Of a stretch of DNA of 51,634 bases, positions 1 through 8,458 are shown piece after piece (within the stretch, counting starts at the first letter, position 1; every line of letters begins with the position of its first letter). This DNA is from Bacillus badius NBRC 15713 (GTDB taxonomy: Bacteria > Bacillota > Bacilli > Bacillales > Domibacillaceae), in the NCBI RefSeq assembly GCF_001591605.1, contig NZ_BCVF01000030.1, positions 1 to 51,634 on the forward strand, in the 5' to 3' direction. The translations under genes and the position numbers were made by a program. Under the pieces are notes generated by a model. That model worked only from the letters and a program-made list of their open reading frames with translations. It was not told the DNA's origin and searched no databases.

Positions 1-38
1 GATCAATTTTCTTGCGCCGCCTCAATGGCGACTTTATT

Positions 39-67
39 AATTTAACACATTCACTTTCGTTTGTCAA
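39..67 (-). promoter_or_regulatory. rRNA-type promoter P2 pointing out of the left edge
   Basis: On the minus strand there is a -35 TTGACA (67-62), a 17-nt spacer and TAAATT (44-39). Just upstream of the -35 lies an A/T-tract of the UP-element kind (about 68-95). The initiation region reads AATAAAGTCGC, a tract I associate with Bacillus rRNA operon promoters. The transcribed operon would lie beyond position 1, so the rRNA assignment is inference. Confidence 0.7.
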
Positions 68-135
68 AAGTTTTTTTAAAACTTTTTGAAAGTGTTTTTC
101 AGCTTCGCTAACTTATTTCCTTAGCGACTCTTAAT

Positions 136-164
136 ACTATATCAGGTGTTATCAAAACCGTCAA
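136..164 (-). promoter_or_regulatory. rRNA-type promoter P1 (upstream partner of P2)
   Basis: On the minus strand TTGACG (164-159), a 17-nt spacer and TATAGT (141-136) are followed by ATTAAGAGTCGC. This resembles the start region of the second promoter about 97 bp downstream. Two tandem promoters with matching start regions are the usual layout ahead of Bacillus 16S genes. Confidence 0.65.
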
Positions 165-346
165 CTCTTTTATAAAAATAAAATTCAACCTTTAGTGATG
201 GCTTGCAGCTCTTTCGCTTTCAAACCAAAAAGGATGCTGAGCAGCAGAGGGATTTCTCCTCTTCTCCACTTAATCTGCTTACCTTGATTTTTCGGCCTAT
301 TTATTGAAGGGAAATTTTCTTGTTAACTTTTATCCTTTAACGAAGC

Positions 347-374
347 AAAAAAGGCTGCCCTGCATAGGGCAGCC
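347..374 (-). terminator. Intrinsic terminator of pbuG
   Basis: A 9-bp perfect GC-rich stem (GGCTGCCCT / AGGGCAGCC) with a 4-nt loop is followed on the minus strand by six T. It lies just downstream of the pbuG stop. Positions 180-346 hold nothing else I can support. Confidence 0.9.
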
Positions 375-385
375 TCTCTATAAGC

Positions 386-1720
386 TTAAACTAAGAAAAC
401 GAAATACAGCACAAAGATAATAAACAATAGATACATGATCGGGTGGATTTCCTTCCCTCTCCCTTTTGTGATCATTGTAATCGGATAGAAAATGAAGCCG
501 ATAGCAATCCCAGTTGCAATACTGTATGTGAGCGGCATCGCAATAATGGTTAAAAATGCCGGAACGGCTATTTCAAACCTTGACCAGTCAATTTGCCCAA
601 GGGCTGACACCATCAACACACCGACAATGATTAATGCGGGTGCAGTTACCGGTGCCGTAATTACCTCCAGCAGAGGAAAGAACAACAATGATAATAGAAA
701 AAACCCGGCTGTAACAACAGAAGCAAAACCTGTCCGGGCACCAGCAGCCACCCCGGCAGAAGATTCAATATAAGAAGTCGTTGTCGACGTTCCAAGTAAA
801 GCGCCGATCACAGTGGCACATGAATCAGCAAAAAGCGCTTTTCCGGCACGAGGCAATTTATTTCCTTTCATTAAGCCGGCTTGGTTAGCGACAGCCACAA
901 GCGTTCCCGCTGTATCAAAAAAGTCTACAAACAAGAAGGTCAAGACAACGACCAGCATTTGAATCGTAAAAATCTCTGATGGCGATTGAAAAATTGTTTC
1001 TAACGCCACGCCGAAAGTGGGTTCAATGCTTGGCACTGTTCCGATGATCTGCTTTGGCAATTCAATCAGGCCAGCCATCATCCCGACTATTGCGGTAATA
1101 ATCATCCCAATAAAAATACCGCCATTGACTCCTTTTGTCATTAACACCACTGTAATTATGATCCCGAAGATAGCAAGCAATGTATTGCCAGCAGTTAAAT
1201 CGCCGAGCCCTACAAGCACAGCATCATTATTAATAATAATTCCCGCGTTTTGAAATCCGATAAAGGTGATGAACAGCCCAATTCCCGCTCCTACAGCAAG
1301 CTTCAACTCCGTTGGGATGGAGTTAATAATTTTTTCACGCAAGCCTGATAGCGTGAGCAAAATAAAGAACAGCCCAGAAAATAAGACGCCAGCCAATGCT
1401 GTTTGCCAAGGAACACCATATGTTAAAACAACCGTATAGGCGAAAAAGGCATTTAACCCCACACCAGGCGCCAGAGCAACTGGATATTTTGCCAGCAGCC
1501 CCATGAGCAAAGAACCGATCGCTGCTGCAACCGCCGTTGCTACAAATACAGCCCCATAATCCATTCTCATAGCATCTGGCAAATCCGGCACATTCTTTAA
1601 CGACAGCGTCACTGGATTCACAATAAGAATGTAAGCCATGGACAAAAATGTTGTTAAGCCGCCGATAAATTCCCGGCGATAATTTGTTCCCAGCTCTTCA
1701 AACTGAAAAAACTTTTTCAT
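386..1720 (-). CDS. pbuG: NCS2 family hypoxanthine/guanine permease (PbuG-like)
   Basis: This is a multi-spanning membrane permease of the NCS2/AzgA branch, 444 aa. It starts KKFFQFEELGTNYRREFIGG and carries the family signatures GVGLNAFF and FVDFFDTAGTL. Known relatives import hypoxanthine and guanine by proton symport for purine salvage. A longer frame starts at 1783, but the ATG at 1720 has GGGAGA about 5 nt upstream and matches the family N-terminus. An upstream guanine riboswitch with a terminator (1871-2013) fits a purine importer repressed when guanine is plentiful. It follows guaA on the same strand but has its own promoter. I am confident of the family; exact substrate preference is inferred. 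Confidence 0.93.
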   Translation of the reverse strand: MKKFFQFEELGTNYRREFIGGLTTFLSMAYILIVNPVTLSLKNVPDLPDAMRMDYGAVFVATAVAAAIGSLLMGLLAKYPVALAPGVGLNAFFAYTVVLTYGVPWQTALAGVLFSGLFFILLTLSGLREKIINSIPTELKLAVGAGIGLFITFIGFQNAGIIINNDAVLVGLGDLTAGNTLLAIFGIIITVVLMTKGVNGGIFIGMIITAIVGMMAGLIELPKQIIGTVPSIEPTFGVALETIFQSPSEIFTIQMLVVVLTFLFVDFFDTAGTLVAVANQAGLMKGNKLPRAGKALFADSCATVIGALLGTSTTTSYIESSAGVAAGARTGFASVVTAGFFLLSLLFFPLLEVITAPVTAPALIIVGVLMVSALGQIDWSRFEIAVPAFLTIIAMPLTYSIATGIAIGFIFYPITMITKGRGKEIHPIMYLLFIIFVLYFVFLV

Positions 1721-1870
1721 GATAATCTCCCTTCTCTTCTCCCTCAGAATAAGTGCAAGCATCAGATTTCTTTCTTTATTCATTAAGCTTCACTGGAAAT
1801 CCGCAAAATCATTCCTTTGCATAAATCCATAGATATCGGCATGCTTTATCCTCAGAATTGCCGTTAAACG

Positions 1871-1902
1871 AAAAAACGCTTCGGACAAAAGCGTCCGAAG
1901 CG
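1871..1902 (-). terminator. Riboswitch-controlled terminator in the pbuG leader
   Basis: Perfect 10-bp stem CGCTTCGGAC / GTCCGAAGCG with a 6-nt loop, followed on the minus strand by TTTTTT. It lies between the purine aptamer and pbuG, the position expected of an expression platform that stops transcription when guanine is bound. Confidence 0.9.
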
Positions 1903-1946
1903 TGACTAGGATACGAAACGACAGAGAAATATCTATCTGTTTGCAC

Positions 1947-2013
1947 CTCGTAGTCAAGCTATTTACGGCAGCTCGGTAGAAACTTTTGGGCCATATCCCC
2001 AAGATTATACGAA
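1947..2013 (-). ncRNA. Guanine-type purine riboswitch upstream of pbuG
   Basis: On the minus strand the conserved core blocks appear in order: TATAATC, ATATGG, AGTTTCTACC, CCGTAAAT and GACTA. Outer stem P1 is closed by TTCGTA / TACGAG. The residue that chooses the ligand is C (GACTA, not GATTA), which indicates guanine/hypoxanthine rather than adenine. The terminator at 1871-1902 completes a transcriptional OFF switch. Confidence 0.95.
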
Positions 2014-2040
2014 GAAAACATAAAGATTTAATTCTCTCTC

Positions 2041-2069
2041 ATTTTATCGGTCTTCTTACCATCGGTCAA
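2041..2069 (-). promoter_or_regulatory. Sigma-A promoter of the pbuG riboswitch unit
   Basis: Minus strand TTGACC (2069-2064), 17-nt spacer, TAAAAT (2046-2041). The start point would be about 20 nt before the aptamer. Just upstream, at about 2076-2086, CGAACATT resembles a single PurR box; a second inverted copy was not seen. Confidence 0.8.
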
Positions 2070-2114
2070 GAAGAACACGAACATTTATTGTATTTTTTTA
2101 TTTTTTATTCGCCT

Positions 2115-3668
2115 TTACTCCCACTCGATTGTAGCAGGCGGCTTGCTTGTAACGTCATAAACTACGCGGTTTACGTGCGGCACTTCATTAACAATACGTG
2201 TAGAAATTTTTTCAAGAACATCCCAAGGGATACGTGCCCAATCAGAAGTCATGCCGTCAATAGACGTTACTGCACGAATGCCAATCGTATAATCATACGT
2301 ACGGGCATCCCCCATAACACCTACGCTGCGAATATCGGGCAGCACAGTGAAGTATTGCCAAATCTCCCTTTCCAAACCATTAAGACGAACTTCTTCGCGC
2401 AGGATCGCATCAGATTCACGAACAATTTCCAGCTTTTCTTCGCTGATCTCTCCCAATACACGAATGCCAAGACCTGGTCCCGGGAATGGCTGACGCCAAA
2501 CGATATGATCAGGAATACCAAGCTCTGTGCCAAGAGCACGAACCTCATCTTTAAACAGGGTATTTAACGGCTCGATTAACTTAAACTGCATATCTTCAGG
2601 CAGCCCGCCCACATTATGGTGGGATTTGATCGTTTGAGCTGTAGCTGTGCCGCTCTCAATAATGTCAGTATAAAGCGTTCCTTGAGCTAAGAAATCAATG
2701 CCTTCGAGCTTAGTTGCTTCATCATCGAACACATAAATAAATTCATTGCCGATAATTTTACGTTTTTGCTCAGGGTCAGATACACCTTTTAATTTGTTCA
2801 AGAAGCGATCCTTGGCATCTACCTTGATAACGTTCATATTAAATCCTTGAGCAAAGGTTTCCATTACACTATCCGCTTCACCTTTGCGCAGCAGCCCATG
2901 ATCCACAAAAATACATGTCAGCTGATCACCAATCGCCTTGTGAATCAGTACAGCCACGACAGAAGAGTCCACTCCGCCGCTTAAAGCGCACAGTACTTTT
3001 TTGTCACCGACTACTTGGCGGATTTTTTCCATTTCAACTTCAATAAAGTTTTCCATCGACCAGTCGCCTCTGCAGCCGCATACCTCAAACACAAAGTTTT
3101 TCAATAATTCAAGGCCATAGACAGAGTGTTTTACTTCCGGATGGAATTGTACCGCGTAAAGCTTCTTTTCTTCGTTGCTCATAGAAGCGATCGGACAAGA
3201 AGGGTTAACAGCATCAACAGAAAAACCTTCAGGAGCAGCTGTGACTAAATCGCCATGACTCATCCAAACGACTTGTTCAGCCGGCAGCCCTTTAAAGAGA
3301 GCCGTTTCGTTTTTCACTTGAATAGCGGCCTTTCCGTACTCACGGTGTGAAGCAGGCTCGACTTTTCCGCCAAAATGCTTCGTCATCAGCTGCATGCCGT
3401 AGCAAATGCCAAAAATAGGAATATTTAATTCAAAGATCTTTTCATCACAATGAAAGGCAGTTTCCGAATAAACGCTATTTGGTCCGCCGGAAAAAATGAT
3501 GCCTTTCGGGTTCATTTCTTTTACTTCTTCTGCAGTAATTGTATGCGGATGAAGTTCACTGTACACGCCAAACTCCCGGATACGGCGGGTAATTAATTGA
3601 TTGTACTGACTGCCAAAGTCTAAAACTAGAATCATTTCCTGGTTATGTAATTCCGGTTTTCCTGTCAC
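2115..3668 (-). CDS. guaA: GMP synthase (glutamine-hydrolysing)
   Basis: This converts XMP, glutamine and ATP to GMP in the last step of guanine nucleotide synthesis. The N-terminal class I glutamine amidotransferase domain shows the nucleophile motif GICYGMQLM and the His/Glu motif QFHPEV. The ATP-pyrophosphatase domain has the P-loop LSGGVDSSV, and the C-terminal dimerisation part ends [13 protein letters not shown] chose the GTG at 3668 (517 aa) because AGGAG sits about 8 nt before it. A TTG at 3692 would add eight residues without a better ribosome site. A guanine riboswitch and terminator lie upstream, so the product's base probably represses the gene. Pathway and function are firmly recognised. 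Confidence 0.97.
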   Translation of the reverse strand: MTGKPELHNQEMILVLDFGSQYNQLITRRIREFGVYSELHPHTITAEEVKEMNPKGIIFSGGPNSVYSETAFHCDEKIFELNIPIFGICYGMQLMTKHFGGKVEPASHREYGKAAIQVKNETALFKGLPAEQVVWMSHGDLVTAAPEGFSVDAVNPSCPIASMSNEEKKLYAVQFHPEVKHSVYGLELLKNFVFEVCGCRGDWSMENFIEVEMEKIRQVVGDKKVLCALSGGVDSSVVAVLIHKAIGDQLTCIFVDHGLLRKGEADSVMETFAQGFNMNVIKVDAKDRFLNKLKGVSDPEQKRKIIGNEFIYVFDDEATKLEGIDFLAQGTLYTDIIESGTATAQTIKSHHNVGGLPEDMQFKLIEPLNTLFKDEVRALGTELGIPDHIVWRQPFPGPGLGIRVLGEISEEKLEIVRESDAILREEVRLNGLEREIWQYFTVLPDIRSVGVMGDARTYDYTIGIRAVTSIDGMTSDWARIPWDVLEKISTRIVNEVPHVNRVVYDVTSKPPATIEWE

Positions 3669-3713
3669 TCTTTCCACTCCTCTGTTGTGCAATAAGATAC
3701 TGCTCGATGTACA

Positions 3714-3761
3714 TAAAATAAAAACTAGAATCCTTTCAGCGCTGAAAGCAGAATTCTAGTT
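3714..3761 (-). terminator. Riboswitch-controlled terminator in the guaA leader
   Basis: Arms AACTAGAAT / ATTCTAGTT enclose a second stem (CTTTCAGC / GCTGAAAG). The minus strand then runs TTTTTATTTT. It lies between the aptamer and the guaA start and is the likely OFF-state terminator. Confidence 0.85.
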
Positions 3762-3781
3762 GTTTACAAAAAGAATCTGCC

Positions 3782-3849
3782 CTCATAGTCCAATCATTTA
3801 CGGTGATTTAGTAGAAACTTTCGAACCATATTATCGAAAATATATGAAG
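3782..3849 (-). ncRNA. Guanine-type purine riboswitch upstream of guaA
   Basis: Minus-strand core blocks ATATGG, AGTTTCTACT, CCGTAAAT and GGACTATGAG are present with a P1 stem CTTCATA / TATGAG. The specificity base is C, indicating guanine. It is the second such element within 2 kb. Confidence 0.93.
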
Positions 3850-3881
3850 GAGACATGGATTATTCGAGCTAATTTTAACTC

Positions 3882-3910
3882 ATTTTATATCTATCAACCA
3901 CGGCGGTCAA
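3882..3910 (-). promoter_or_regulatory. Sigma-A promoter of the guaA riboswitch unit
   Basis: Minus strand TTGACC (3910-3905), 17-nt spacer, TAAAAT (3887-3882): the same two hexamers and spacing as the pbuG promoter. The stretch 3911-4107 holds no further gene or signal that I can support. Confidence 0.8.
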
Positions 3911-4107
3911 GCTGTTCTGTTGTTAATTAAATATTCAGTAAAAAACCTTTTCGATGTGTAACCGCTTTTTTGCTGTCCTTCCAATTTTGCCTGCCTTGGA
4001 TGGCTTTTCATAGAAGCATTTCTCCGGAATGTCTCCATCTTGATGATGCGTCCATGGTTAGGATGCCCGCAATTTCATTTCTAAGCACAAAATGCATAAA
4101 TGATCAT

Positions 4108-4166
4108 AAAAAGCCAGGAGCCTTTGCCGCTATGTATACAACGGCAAAGGAGGAACCTGGCTTTTT
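4108..4166 (-). terminator. Intrinsic terminator of rocB
   Basis: Long hairpin with outer stem AAAAAGCCAGG / CCTGGCTTTTT and inner stem CCTTTGCCG / CGGCAAAGG. It is T-rich on the minus-strand exit and symmetrical enough to act from both sides. Confidence 0.88.
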
Positions 4167-4175
4167 ATGCATTCG

Positions 4176-5852
4176 TTAATTGACTTTGACTGGTACATTA
4201 TTCAGCAGGCTGATCGTTGTTTCACGAATCAGACCTGGCAAAACGCCAAAGGAGTAAGGCTTATATACCCTTTCCGTCCACTTATGGCCGTCTTTCCCAT
4301 ATACGCCCATATTGATAGAAGGAATATTTAAACGGCGGATTTCTTCAACTGGCAGCGTATAAAGATTGCCCACGTTCGGCAAGTTATTCAACAAGCTTTG
4401 CAGTTCTTCATTCGTTTCATGGATGGATAGGTAGCTGCCATCCGCCAGATAAGGGAAGAACTTTTTCACTTCAAATGTTTCGCCGCTTTCTTGCTGCGCT
4501 TTTTCAAGCACCTGCTTCATCGTTGTTAAAATCGCCTGCTCTGCCAGATTATCCTCCCGAAGGAAGTTATGAGGCAAATATGGAGGAGCAAAGAATAACA
4601 CGACACGCGGTTTTTTAATTGGGTCCATTTCATTCAGCACTTCAACAATTTTAAAGGCAATCATCCGGACGTCAAGCATTTTGTGCTCTTCTGTCACCTT
4701 TGCGCATACCGCCTCTACATCAATCCCTCTGTTCTTTAAGTCTCTGCTATATTCTTCAAGAGACACGACTTCAATATCCCAAGTCAAGTGCTTGCGAGGA
4801 AGGCCTGAGCGATGCAGGTACTGCTCGTACTGGCTTGACAAATACTGTGTGATTTCCTGGCAAGCTTCAGCAGTAATCTGACGCAGCTTTTGCATGACAT
4901 CAGCCGCAGAATCACGGTAGAGGAAATAGTTAAAGTATAGATAACTGCTCGTTGCTGTTTGGACGTTGTAGGTGAATTTATTATCCCGCTGGAATAAACA
5001 TGTCGGCGGCAGCACCATTTCATCTGGAATGTTTTCACATAGCTCCACGTTATTGTGAATTCTTCTTGTTAGTTCAGCTGCGATGAAATTCGGATCGACC
5101 CCTTGCAATGTGTCTCCGACGTGAGCTTCCCTTCCATAAATATAAAAGCTCGGAAGGATTTTGCCAGCGGCTCCTGTATAAATATATCTTGTTGTATCTC
5201 CATCATATTGCGGCGTAATGAAATCATTATTAATGGCTGCTACATATTCCAAGCCCCATTCATTCTTTAAGCGCTCCAATTCGAATACCGCACTTTTCAC
5301 TCCAGCGTGCTGGCTTTCCTCATCCGGGTTAAACATGACGAGTAAGTTGCCTGGCAGTTCGTCGCGATGCTCTGTGAAATAAAGAAGGTTAGCTAAATGA
5401 ACCGCCGCGCCGCTTTGCATATCAACCGAACCGCGTCCGAACATCCAGTCACCGGACTGCGCATCCGCTTGAACATCCGCATCCTGCTCAAACCCTTTAA
5501 AGAAGCTTTGGAGATAATCCGGATCAAACGCATGAGGACGCAACGCACCAAAATCTTCAATCCCGACCGTATCAATATGAGCATGGTAAACAATCGTCTG
5601 TTTTGCATTGATACCGCCTTTGACAAATGCAAAAACATTTTTTCTGTTTAAAGCATCATTGATGGCCGTTTGCTCCCAAACAAGCGCTGGATTCTCTTGA
5701 AAATACGGGTAAGAACGCAAAATATCTAAAATAGCATCGGCTACTGCTACCTCGCCGCCCTCTGAAGCGTTAATGCTTGGGATGCCAACCAATGTTCTTG
5801 TTAATTTCTCTACTTGCTCCTGCACAGATAAATGTTTTAATTCATCATACAT
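4176..5852 (-). CDS. rocB: M20 family metallohydrolase, RocB-like
   Basis: A 558-aa cytoplasmic protein of the M20/M25/M40 metallopeptidase-like family. It closely resembles RocB in length and motifs, a protein that travels with arginine/ornithine use genes in Bacillus and whose reaction is not established. Metal-site motifs are visible: VYHAHIDTVG, GRGSVDMQSG and NPDEESQ. The ATG at 5852 (MYDELKHLS) is preferred because GAAAGG lies upstream; the ATG at 5870 has no ribosome site. It follows an amino acid symporter gene by 67 bp and ends at a strong terminator, so the two probably form one amino acid use operon. Family is certain, substrate unknown. Confidence 0.85.
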   Translation of the reverse strand: MYDELKHLSVQEQVEKLTRTLVGIPSINASEGGEVAVADAILDILRSYPYFQENPALVWEQTAINDALNRKNVFAFVKGGINAKQTIVYHAHIDTVGIEDFGALRPHAFDPDYLQSFFKGFEQDADVQADAQSGDWMFGRGSVDMQSGAAVHLANLLYFTEHRDELPGNLLVMFNPDEESQHAGVKSAVFELERLKNEWGLEYVAAINNDFITPQYDGDTTRYIYTGAAGKILPSFYIYGREAHVGDTLQGVDPNFIAAELTRRIHNNVELCENIPDEMVLPPTCLFQRDNKFTYNVQTATSSYLYFNYFLYRDSAADVMQKLRQITAEACQEITQYLSSQYEQYLHRSGLPRKHLTWDIEVVSLEEYSRDLKNRGIDVEAVCAKVTEEHKMLDVRMIAFKIVEVLNEMDPIKKPRVVLFFAPPYLPHNFLREDNLAEQAILTTMKQVLEKAQQESGETFEVKKFFPYLADGSYLSIHETNEELQSLLNNLPNVGNLYTLPVEEIRRLNIPSINMGVYGKDGHKWTERVYKPYSFGVLPGLIRETTISLLNNVPVKVN

Positions 5853-5919
5853 AACGATCAACCTTTCCATGATGTTTTCAAAGCCCGAATTCTTTTTAAT
5901 CGTTACAAGACGGATCTTG

Positions 5920-7311
5920 TTATTTTCCTACGCTGTGTGTTTGTTCTTGTTCTTTGTTCTCTTTTTTAATATAGCGGTTAATATAATCTTTGGTAAGCTC
6001 TCTTACTTCTCCGTTCAAGAATAGTAAAGCGATCACGTTTGGCAAAACGATCATAGCAAGCATTAAATCAAGGAACTGCCAGATGAATTGCAATCCGCCA
6101 ACCGCTCCGGCAATAATAGCCGCTAAATACACAAATCGCATAATTTTGGAAAATTTCAGGCCGAATAAATACTCCGCTTGTTTCTCTCCGTAAAACACAA
6201 TCACAACAACCGTTGATAAAACAAAGAAGAATAAACAGATTGAAATCAGTGTTCCAGCTATTCCTGTACCTACCACATTCGATAAAGCTGTTACGACCAT
6301 AGTGGATGCTTTGTCTGCCGTTACATCTTGCCAAGCTCCTGATGTGAGAACGACCAGAGCCGTCATCGTACAAACAACAAGCGTATCCACAATTACCTCG
6401 AAAATCCCCCACAAGCCTTGCTTCGCCGGATGCTCTGTTTTAGCAGCGGCATGAGCGATTGGTGCTGTTCCCATCCCTGCCTCGTTCGAATAGATGCCGC
6501 GTGCCAGTCCCCAGCGAATTGCAGCTGCGACTCCGGCGCCGGCGAATCCTCCAGCAGCTGAAATCGGAGCGAATGCCGATTTGAAAATCAAGGCAAAAGC
6601 AGCAGGAATTTCAGTTACGTTAGCACCTAAAACAATGAGAGCGCTTACTAGATAAATACCTACCATCAATGGAATGAATTTTTCTGTGACAGAACCAATG
6701 CGCTGAATACCGCCCAGCGTCACTAAAGCTACTAATACAAGAACAATAATCCCCGTCGCCAGCGGCGGAATATTAAATGAAGATTCCACTGTTTGGGATA
6801 GAGAATTGGATTGAACCATCGTACTTGCCACAATTTCAATCATTAAGAAAAATGCGAAAAATACAGCTACCGGTTTCCAGCCAAGCCCCTTTTCAATATA
6901 ATGCATCGGGCCGCCTACCCATTCTCCTTCTTCATTTTTTGTACGGTATTTAACACCAAGTACAACCTCAGAATACTTAGAAGCCATCCCGATCATCGCA
7001 ACGACCCACATCCAGAAAATAGCTCCTGGTCCTCCTAGAGCGATTGCCACCGGAACCCCAACTATATTGGCAGCGCCTATCGTAGAGGCAAGCGCAGAGG
7101 TCGTCGCTTGGAAAGGCGTGACTGAGCCTGGCGCATCATCTTTCACGAAAATTTTGCCAAATGTTTCTTTCATCACGTGCGGCAAATAACGAAATTGGAA
7201 AAAGCCTAAACGGACCGTTAAAAAAAGACCGCCGCCTAACAACAGCAGCATCATGGGAGGTCCCCAAATCCAATTCGTTACTGAAGCCACTAATTCTTCA
7301 AAGTTCTTCAT
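5920..7311 (-). CDS. Alanine/glycine:cation symporter (AGCS family)
   Basis: A 463-aa multi-pass membrane protein with the AGCS signatures GGPMHYIEKG, GLARGIYSNEAGMGTAPIAHAAA and a conserved first helix. Relatives import alanine or glycine with Na+ or H+. The start at 7311 (MKNFEELVAS) has AGGGGG 7 nt upstream; the longer frame from 7326 does not. It is the first gene of a pair with rocB. The region ahead of it holds a 12-bp inverted repeat around a cre-like core, suggesting carbon-source control. Substrate may be an amino acid linked to the RocB function rather than alanine itself. Confidence 0.9.
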   Translation of the reverse strand: MKNFEELVASVTNWIWGPPMMLLLLGGGLFLTVRLGFFQFRYLPHVMKETFGKIFVKDDAPGSVTPFQATTSALASTIGAANIVGVPVAIALGGPGAIFWMWVVAMIGMASKYSEVVLGVKYRTKNEEGEWVGGPMHYIEKGLGWKPVAVFFAFFLMIEIVASTMVQSNSLSQTVESSFNIPPLATGIIVLVLVALVTLGGIQRIGSVTEKFIPLMVGIYLVSALIVLGANVTEIPAAFALIFKSAFAPISAAGGFAGAGVAAAIRWGLARGIYSNEAGMGTAPIAHAAAKTEHPAKQGLWGIFEVIVDTLVVCTMTALVVLTSGAWQDVTADKASTMVVTALSNVVGTGIAGTLISICLFFFVLSTVVVIVFYGEKQAEYLFGLKFSKIMRFVYLAAIIAGAVGGLQFIWQFLDLMLAMIVLPNVIALLFLNGEVRELTKDYINRYIKKENKEQEQTHSVGK

Positions 7312-7424
7312 ATCGTTCCCCCTCATTGTTCATCTTTGTGGAAATACTTTGTCTATTCCACCCATTCCTTAGAATTTCGTAAAAATTGCAGGAAAAAAAG
7401 AACAAACTTATAATTACACCTCCA

Positions 7425-7478
7425 ATTATAGAATATTTTGCGCATAAAGAAAGCGCTTTTATTTTTTGCGCAAAATAT
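7425..7478 (-). promoter_or_regulatory. Putative operator/promoter of the symporter-rocB unit
   Basis: A perfect 12-bp inverted repeat (ATATTTTGCGCA at 7433, TGCGCAAAATAT at 7467) surrounds AGAAAGCGCTTTTA (7448-7461), close to a CcpA cre site. A -10-like TATAAT lies at 7430-7425 on the minus strand, placing the cre core over the -35 region. The -35 itself (CTTTCT) is weak. Confidence 0.5.
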
Positions 7479-7580
7479 ACTTGCGGATAGAAACAAAAAA
7501 AGCATAATTATTTTACAGTAAATAACATAACGGCTGCCCAGTAAAAAAGGACCTCCCCCTTCTCTGAAAGCAGACGACAT

Positions 7581-7619
7581 AAAAAGGCATCAGGGAAATT
7601 TATTTCCCTGATGCCTTTT
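7581..7619 (-). terminator. Intrinsic terminator of pncB-nadE
   Basis: Stem AAAAAGGCATCAGGGAAA / TTTCCCTGATGCCTTTT with a very short loop, 11 nt past the nadE stop. It is T-rich on both exits, so it may be bidirectional. Confidence 0.9.
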
Positions 7620-7630
7620 CCATCCCTGCT

Positions 7631-8458
7631 TTATTTCCAAAAGTCATCAAAAATGCTAATTGGCAAGTGCCGTTTGTGACGCGAATTTAAATATAATTGT
7701 TCAATGCGCTCTTTTGCAGCTTCCGGCACTTCTTTTCCCTCAAGATAGTCATCAATATATTCATAAGACACCCCAAGAGCCGCTTCATCAGGAAGCATGG
7801 GCCGGTCCTCTTCCAAATCAGCCGTAGGCACTTTTGTATATAAATGCTCGGGACAATCGAGAGCTTTCAGCATTTGACGGCCTTGCCGCTTATTTAAGCG
7901 GTAAAGCGGAACCAGGTCGGAGCCTCCGTCTCCGTACTTTGTGAAAAAGCCGGTGATTGCTTCCGCTGCATGATCCGTTCCCAGAACAACGCAATTTTTC
8001 ATCGCGGCAATGCTATATTGAGCTTTCATTCGTTCCCGCGCTTTTTCATTGCCTTTAGCAAAATCGGAAAGTGTGATGCCTGCTGCTTTTAATGCTTGTT
8101 CGCTTGCATCTGCGGCCGCCTTGATATTCACAGTAAGCGTTTCGTCAGGCTGGATAAAATCGAGAGCATCCTGGCAATCCTCTTCGTCCTTTTGCACGCC
8201 ATTTGGAAGTCGGACCGCATAGAACTTGTAGTCTTCTGATCCAGTTTCAGCCTTCAGCTCATCGGCCGCCATCTGTGCCAGCTTCCCGGCAAGAGTAGAG
8301 TCTTGGCCTCCGGATATTCCGAGAACAAATCCTTTAAGAAAAGAATGTTTTTTTACGTAGTCTTTCATGAAATCAATGCTCTTTCTGATTTCTTCCTGCG
8401 GGTCAATCACTGGCTTTGCTTTCAGTTCCTCAATGATCTGCTGCTGTAAATCTGTCAT
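7631..8458 (-). CDS. nadE: NH3-dependent NAD+ synthetase
   Basis: This amidates nicotinate adenine dinucleotide to NAD+ using ammonia and ATP. At 275 aa it is the usual length of the ammonia-dependent form, with no glutaminase domain. The ATP-pyrophosphatase P-loop is [15 protein letters not shown] near residue 50, and family motifs [20 protein letters not shown] and [11 protein letters not shown] follow. Its ATG overlaps the stop of pncB by 4 bp (ATGA), indicating translational coupling. With pncB it makes a nicotinate salvage operon; the adenylyltransferase (NadD) step must be encoded elsewhere. Confidence 0.97.
   Translation of the reverse strand: MTDLQQQIIEELKAKPVIDPQEEIRKSIDFMKDYVKKHSFLKGFVLGISGGQDSTLAGKLAQMAADELKAETGSEDYKFYAVRLPNGVQKDEEDCQDALDFIQPDETLTVNIKAAADASEQALKAAGITLSDFAKGNEKARERMKAQYSIAAMKNCVVLGTDHAAEAITGFFTKYGDGGSDLVPLYRLNKRQGRQMLKALDCPEHLYTKVPTADLEEDRPMLPDEAALGVSYEYIDDYLEGKEVPEAAKERIEQLYLNSRHKRHLPISIFDDFWK

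Noticed and set aside
1790-2002. 70-codon minus-strand frame upstream of pbuG
   Set aside because: It is the translated purine riboswitch and its terminator, not a gene.
7353-7580. 75-codon minus-strand frame upstream of the symporter gene
   Set aside because: It covers the inverted repeat, cre-like site and -10 region, and has no ribosome site.
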